A stretch of 32,167 nt of DNA from the IMG/VR virus record IMGVR_UViG_3300036719_001507, positions 1 through 32,167 of that record; one strand, written 5' to 3'. Position 1 is the stretch's first letter; each line of letters opens with the position of its first letter. Shown here in pieces: positions 28,299-32,167 of this stretch. This DNA comes from a virus. The notes beneath the pieces are model-generated. The model searched no databases, had not been told where the DNA came from, and was given only the letters and a program-made list of their open reading frames with translations. Both the position numbers and the translations under genes were made by a program.

Positions 28299-30656
28299 TT
28301 ATTCACTGGCAGTTAAGGGGTGGGGAGTTCCGAGAGAGTAAACCCCCCGCTTTTTGACCTCACCCCCCTTGAATGCGGTCAATCCCGCGGCCAACGCCCG
28401 GTTGGGGTCGGCAATGATCCGCCCGAGGTAGCGTCCGAGCAGCGCCACGTCGTCGTGCAGGAGGTTCCGCAACTGCCCGCGGATGGCTTCGATGCCGTTG
28501 AGTTCCTCAAGAATTTCCTGCGCCGGTTTGTTGTGAATCGGGCGGAGTTGCCCGGACTCGAACAAATGCACCAGGAGTGTGGTCAACTGGTGCTCGGGAG
28601 TCTGATCCGCCAGCAATCCTACGATGTGCGGGTCTTGCCAGCATTTCATCCCATTGCGTGGGTCCCGGTGTTGAATCGGAATCGTGAGCGCGTCGAGGTA
28701 GCCCGCGAACGCTGGCAGCTCTGCGCGAAGGGCGTCGCCATAGGCGTCCCAATCCTCCGTGGTTTCCGTTTGAAACCTGCGCCAAGAGTAGCAGCGCCAA
28801 AAGTGCATCTTATCTGCGATGTCGTCGGTGAGCACCGGCAACACGCGAATCGCTTCATCTTGGTCGTTGCAAAGGATAAACAGCCGCGCCCACGGGCGGA
28901 TGGAGATCTGCTCCTTAAACTTGGCGTGAAAGCCGGTCAGGCCCGAATACAGGAACGATTTGATGCTCGCAGCAAATTGGCGACGGCTTTTGATGTCGCA
29001 GGCGTGCACTTTGTCGTCCACCGTCCAGACTTCTGAGCCCAGCAATTCACCGTTGAATCCCTCTGCCCCTGAAGTAAAAGCCTTGTGAGCGTCTGCCACT
29101 CGCCCCCCAAGCAATGGAGTGATGATGGCATTCACCAATAGGCTTTTGCCGCATCCTTTGCTTCCGCAAAACACCGATGCTGGCCCTGGGCGGACGTTGC
29201 GAGGCACACCAGCCACGGGCGGACGCAGCGAGTGGCGCAACGCTTCCCGAGACAGCTTGAGGCTCCAGCAAAGGCGCTGCATCGGTGCCCGCGTCTGCAT
29301 TGTGTCGTCGGGACAAAGCAATCCAACCAAGAATGCGTGAATTGTCGGCCAGCTCGCGCCGACTTCATCATCTTTGCACGCCGCCCCCTCCAACCACTCC
29401 GCTTGTCCCTCCACAAAGTACCGCCTCCCGCCGTCAATGTGCAGCCCCCGGCAGTACCCCGAAAGGCTTCCGTGGTAATCCACACCGTGGTTGCGAGTGA
29501 TGTCCCAGATGCGGGCCTTTTGCTCGTCTGAATCGACGATCCCAGCCTCAAACTGGAGGGCCAGCTTCAGCTTGTCTTTGTCGAGCGGGCCAATCACCTC
29601 ACCGTCTTTCACCAGGATGTAATCCTTTTTCTCTTTGCGGTAGTAAAACTTGCCTTCATCCGCTGCAACCAACGGTTCGGGCTCATCAGGCACGGGCGCA
29701 GCCTCTGGTTGTTTGCGGCTCGCCAAATAATCATCCCAGCAGCTCGCCCCCAGTCCGTACGCTAAAAGTTCCTGCATCTGGTCGCCGCGGCGTTTGCCAG
29801 CCAGCCGCGCCAGGCGGGAAGGGTTGAGACTTTGGCGGTCAACTTGAATGCCTTCAAACTCATCCATAGCATCCGCCGCCATCTTTGCCCGTTCGCGAAA
29901 CTCCTCCGCGGTGCTCGCGTCAACTCGCACCCAGGCATGGACGCTACGACCGCCTGAATGCACTGCAACAGACACCGGCAGGTTGCTTGCGACGATGGCG
30001 GCATATTGCAGTTCTACCGCGGCTTTGTCGCACTCAATCAGACAATGTCTCCATGCAGTCACTTCAGCATCACCAGCCCCGTTTTGACGCATAGGGTTGA
30101 CGCGGACAAAAGTCCCCATTCCGGGGTCAGCGGCAAACCATTCAGCCGACATCGTCTCGCCGCGGCCAACAATCCTGCCGGTTTCAGGGTGTGCAAAAAC
30201 AACGCTCATCAGTTCACCTGGCTGAAATACCGCGGCCAGTTGCCGAGCTTGTCCGTCAGGGATTGGCTCGGGAAGCTCCATCGGCTCAATCATGCGTTTT
30301 GCTGCTACCGTTACGGTTGCGGGTGTCGCCATTTGTGCCCGAAATGCGGGCCTTGCCACCGTTGGAGCTTTTACCACTCCGCGCCGCGTGTGGTTGCCGG
30401 TGGCTGTTTTCATGCGACCAATCGCGGATCGCATTTCGTAGTTTGCCGCCTCCACGGCCGCGCGGCATGAGTTGTGGCAGCAAAAGATTGTTGGCGGCAT
30501 CCCGTCGTTAATTGTCAGGCGACAATCTTTGCGCCCGTTGCTTGTTGTATGTAGGGCCACACCAGGGCACGGAAGGTAGGCCAGCGTTTCAGTTTCCCAA
30601 TCTGCGCGGGGAAACAGGGCGAATGCGATGCCGCGGGCGGCTTGTTCTTCGTTCAT
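28299..30656 (-). CDS. Primase-polymerase / SF3 helicase fusion
   Basis: The 785-residue protein is the likely replication initiator. The N-terminal 65 residues contain cysteines Cys30, Cys45, Cys59, Cys60 and Cys64, suggesting a zinc-binding knuckle. An archaeo-eukaryotic primase-like core follows, with IECD acids (208-210), SGGRSVHAW (234-242) and VDRQSLNPSRLARL (272-285). The SF3-type ATPase has Walker A GSKGCGKS (498-505), Walker B VWTVDDK (543-549) and a sensor-like FILCND (593-598). Similar fusions drive phage and plasmid replication. The ATG at 30656 is preferred over 30728, because the zinc-like N-terminus begins there. It overlaps the preceding gene by 68 bases in another frame. Confidence 0.82.
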   Translation of the reverse strand: MNEEQAARGIAFALFPRADWETETLAYLPCPGVALHTTSNGRKDCRLTINDGMPPTIFCCHNSCRAAVEAANYEMRSAIGRMKTATGNHTRRGVVKAPTVARPAFRAQMATPATVTVAAKRMIEPMELPEPIPDGQARQLAAVFQPGELMSVVFAHPETGRIVGRGETMSAEWFAADPGMGTFVRVNPMRQNGAGDAEVTAWRHCLIECDKAAVELQYAAIVASNLPVSVAVHSGGRSVHAWVRVDASTAEEFRERAKMAADAMDEFEGIQVDRQSLNPSRLARLAGKRRGDQMQELLAYGLGASCWDDYLASRKQPEAAPVPDEPEPLVAADEGKFYYRKEKKDYILVKDGEVIGPLDKDKLKLALQFEAGIVDSDEQKARIWDITRNHGVDYHGSLSGYCRGLHIDGGRRYFVEGQAEWLEGAACKDDEVGASWPTIHAFLVGLLCPDDTMQTRAPMQRLCWSLKLSREALRHSLRPPVAGVPRNVRPGPASVFCGSKGCGKSLLVNAIITPLLGGRVADAHKAFTSGAEGFNGELLGSEVWTVDDKVHACDIKSRRQFAASIKSFLYSGLTGFHAKFKEQISIRPWARLFILCNDQDEAIRVLPVLTDDIADKMHFWRCYSWRRFQTETTEDWDAYGDALRAELPAFAGYLDALTIPIQHRDPRNGMKCWQDPHIVGLLADQTPEHQLTTLLVHLFESGQLRPIHNKPAQEILEELNGIEAIRGQLRNLLHDDVALLGRYLGRIIADPNRALAAGLTAFKGGEVKKRGVYSLGTPHPLTASE

Positions 30657-30819
30657 CGTCAGGGTCAAGTTCGTGTTCAAGTTTTGCCTCAAAAATTTGC
30701 AAGGCCCGCAGAAGGACTGCGTTTTCACGGTCCTCCTCGGGCCTCACAAGTCCCTCGGCTGCTGCCGCAGCCAGCCTTTCGGCCAACTGGACAGCCTCCC
30801 AGAGTTGTTCAGGATCCAT
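30589..30819 (-). CDS. Small hypothetical protein
   Basis: The 76-residue protein has an acidic helical N-terminus (MDPEQLWEAVQLAERLAAAAAE, in part) and an Arg-rich C-terminal tail (RRTSRPRHRIRPVSPRR). It shares one base with the SSB-like gene's stop (TAATG) and overlaps the primase start by 68 bases. The Arg-rich tail comes from the overlap region, where the primase frame dominates, so the real protein may rely on its N-terminus. Role unknown. Confidence 0.6.
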   Translation of the reverse strand: MDPEQLWEAVQLAERLAAAAAEGLVRPEEDRENAVLLRALQIFEAKLEHELDPDDERRTSRPRHRIRPVSPRRLGN

Positions 30820-31355
30820 TAAAACGGAATCTCGTCCGAATCCTGTTCAACGGTTGCCCGAACTGGCGCAGCCACCGCCGCCGCGGTTCGCGGCTCAAGG
30901 CAATCGTTGAAAAACGGCACTGGCACGATCTTGCTTTCGAGCCCTTCCATCACTGGCGCAATCGCGCCGATGTTGGCGAAGACTTTTCCTTTTGCGCTCA
31001 CCCCATGCTCAATGGTGATCTGCGCCCCGGCTCCAATCATGGTTTCCGTATCAAAACCTGAAATCGGAGGTTCACCACGCCAGGCTTTCAGAAACTGAAA
31101 GAGCGCCGACTTTTCGTGGAGGCTCAATTTGAACGGCTTTGAACGGACGATGAAAGGAACGCCCTGTTTGTCTTTCCAACCAAAGTAGAACCAGGTCAGA
31201 TCGACTGTTTCCGTTGTGGTTGGATCGTCAAACCGCGGACGCTGAACGCCGAACGCATCTTCAACTTCAATGCAAGTGGCGATGACTGTACCTTTGGGAG
31301 GAAGTCCTTCGAGTTTGATGCGGCTCTGTGATTTCGGTTGCTGTAGGATTGCCAT
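30819..31355 (-). CDS. SSB-like single-stranded DNA-binding protein
   Basis: The 178-residue protein ends in DSDEIPF, closely matching the acidic C-terminal tip of bacterial SSB that docks replication proteins. The body is beta-rich (VDLTWFYFGWKDKQGVPFIV, LSLHEKSALFQFLKAW), compatible with an OB fold, but no canonical SSB signature is present. It lies directly upstream of the primase-helicase. The start has an A/C-rich leader (ACACACACGATATG). Other phage families of unknown function share this gene position, so identity is inferred mainly from the tip and context. Confidence 0.72.
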   Translation of the reverse strand: MAILQQPKSQSRIKLEGLPPKGTVIATCIEVEDAFGVQRPRFDDPTTTETVDLTWFYFGWKDKQGVPFIVRSKPFKLSLHEKSALFQFLKAWRGEPPISGFDTETMIGAGAQITIEHGVSAKGKVFANIGAIAPVMEGLESKIVPVPFFNDCLEPRTAAAVAAPVRATVEQDSDEIPF

Positions 31356-31391
31356 ATCGTGTGTGTGTATATGTGGTTTTGTTTGTGAGCG

Positions 31392-31658
31392 TTAAAACGG
31401 ACGCTCACTAGCCGTTTCTGCCTTGTTGGCAAAAGCCATTTCGGGGTGGTTGGCGATGTCATACTCTGCGTAGAGCGCCGCTTGCCGGGCATCTGCTCGC
31501 GCCCAGCAACGCTCCTTTGCCTCGCGCCAATAGTCGGCGGCAACACCCGCGGGCGGTTTGGTTAGGTCGCCAATTTCAAAGCCCTCCTCGAGCCACGCTT
31601 CCCAAAAAGTGCGTTCAATCCGCGGGCGGATGATGTCAAAGATTTCGGAGAGGGTCAT
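31392..31658 (-). CDS. Hypothetical protein, complete copy of repeated gene
   Basis: The 88-residue protein is the complete version of the frame at 1-247. It begins MTLSEIFDIIRPRIERTFWEAWLEEG and ends ASERPF. The ATG at 31658 is preceded on the minus strand by the TAG of the 101-codon gene. Highly charged and probably helical. In both alleles it follows the resolvase (directly or via the 101-codon gene) and leads into the SSB-like gene. No family is recognised. Confidence 0.75.
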   Translation of the reverse strand: MTLSEIFDIIRPRIERTFWEAWLEEGFEIGDLTKPPAGVAADYWREAKERCWARADARQAALYAEYDIANHPEMAFANKAETASERPF

Positions 31659-31659
31659 T

Positions 31660-31965
31660 CTACGACAAATAAGGTTGCACAAACCAAGTGCCCTGGGACT
31701 TGAAGATTTCAAGTTTGTAAAGCCCCCCCATTTCTTGGCAATCCCCATTGAGCGCCATCGAATAGAGAGCCTTGGTTAGTTTTTTAAAAAGCAAGACATC
31801 TGGCACAATCCAAACTAGCGTTCGCCCAGCCAGGCAAAAACTGGCGTACAATGTAGGATTGCTTGACGACCCTTGACTCCACGGGTCTTCCACTCCGAGT
31901 CCAGTGAGGTATCCGTAGCAATGTTCTTCTTCTCCAATTATTGGAATTTGTGTCGCTGTGCTCAT
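31660..31965 (-). CDS. Hypothetical protein in the 307-base insertion
   Basis: The 101-residue frame fills the insertion that separates the two alleles. Its ATG (31965-31963) overlaps the resolvase stop by ATGA, and its TAG comes just before the next ATG. Beta-rich, it contains LYASFCLAGRTLVWIV and KLEIFKSQGTWFVQPYL. It has no obvious family. A gene that can be present or absent without disturbing coupling on either side looks like a moron-type accessory gene. Confidence 0.72.
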   Translation of the reverse strand: MSTATQIPIIGEEEHCYGYLTGLGVEDPWSQGSSSNPTLYASFCLAGRTLVWIVPDVLLFKKLTKALYSMALNGDCQEMGGLYKLEIFKSQGTWFVQPYLS

Positions 31966-32167
31966 TTGTTTTTCAGTTTAATTCCCGCCTCGAGGATGAG
32001 TAACGCATCGGCGGTTTTAAGCGTTACCGTGAGTTGTGGATACAGCGCCTGTGCGCGTCCTTTGAGATGCGCCTTCCAGCGCGGACCGTGCGTTTTCTTG
32101 TCACCGAGCCCGAGAGCGGTTTGCCACTTCTTGGGCGGCAGATACTCAATCCTGGCACCGTACGCGG
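31962..32167 (-). CDS. RuvC-like resolvase, second allele, 5' part outside window
   Basis: Only the C-terminal 68 codons are present, matching residues 91-158 of the gene at 244-720. Over this stretch there are 10 base changes but one amino-acid change (Ser137 to Thr). The catalytic-region Asp144 is retained. This is probably the second population allele rather than a second gene in the same genome. Confidence 0.75.
   Translation of the reverse strand, partial: AYGARIEYLPPKKWQTALGLGDKKTHGPRWKAHLKGRAQALYPQLTVTLKTADALLILEAGIKLKNK

Larger units (their letters stand above)
31412..32167. repeat. Right copy of terminal repeat (allele with the 101-codon gene)
   Basis: This is the partner of bases 1-449, with the same gene order (RuvC-like gene, then the 88-codon gene) but with 307 extra bases between them (31659-31965, up to sliding within a 5-base tcatt shared at both junctions). 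The extra DNA holds exactly one open reading frame. The window ends inside the second RuvC-like copy, at the position matching base 449. Confidence 0.9.

Noticed and set aside
1-32167. CRISPR arrays and tRNA genes
   Set aside because: No regularly spaced direct repeats and no cloverleaf with a T-loop consensus were seen on either strand by eye.

Overview
The window reads as one nearly complete genome of a tailed (siphovirus-like) bacteriophage, probably a circularly closing contig from a mixed or environmental population. Every convincing gene lies on the minus strand, so genes are read from high to low coordinates. No integrase, CI-type repressor, tRNA, CRISPR array or insertion sequence was seen. 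The host cannot be named. The DNA is moderately GC-rich apart from one AT-rich island. Many starts lack a Shine-Dalgarno sequence and are preceded by A/C-rich leaders, and one structural protein resembles a family common in aquatic phages.

Layout in reading order. (1) 28.0-26.3 kb: small accessory genes, one with an ABA-sandwich look. (2) 26.1-19.2 kb: head and packaging genes in nearly lambda order: small terminase, GpA-type large terminase, gpW-like joiner, portal, S49 prohead protease, scaffold-like coiled coil, major capsid, head-tail adaptors. Three terminator-like hairpins interrupt this module. (3) 19.2-14.6 kb: tail terminator-like protein, two paralogous tube-like proteins, a tail chaperone with a classic -1 frameshift site (GGGAAAC plus a perfect stem), and a short tape measure. 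(4) 14.6-7.1 kb: distal tail and fibre proteins that share reusable modules, including a glycine-rich tip protein. (5) 7.1-4.8 kb: lysis region with two small membrane proteins, a calcineurin-like phosphoesterase and a GH24-type lysozyme. (6) 4.65-0 kb, continuing across the contig ends into 31.7-28.3 kb: an early/replication unit of tiny genes, a triple zinc-ribbon protein, a ParB/Srx-like protein, a PD-(D/E)XK nuclease, a RuvC-like resolvase, an SSB-like protein with a canonical acidic tip, and a fused primase-polymerase/SF3 helicase. An AT-rich origin-like segment follows.

The two ends overlap. Bases 1-449 recur at 31412-32167 with 17 substitutions (only 2 amino-acid changes) and one 307-base insertion that carries exactly one 101-codon gene. 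The simplest reading is a circular or terminally redundant genome of about 31.4-31.7 kb, with two population alleles captured at the closing point. On the circle the phage has two co-directional units: an early/replication unit starting at a promoter near 4.66 kb, and a late unit starting near 26-28 kb.

The most notable unexplained structures are three back-to-back perfect hairpins at 3957-4006, a promoter whose spacer is a perfect palindrome and which would give a leaderless message (4652-4679), two identical-geometry dyads upstream of the terminase (26137-26197), and an exact 17-nt terminator tail placed exactly 15 nt before two head-gene start codons.
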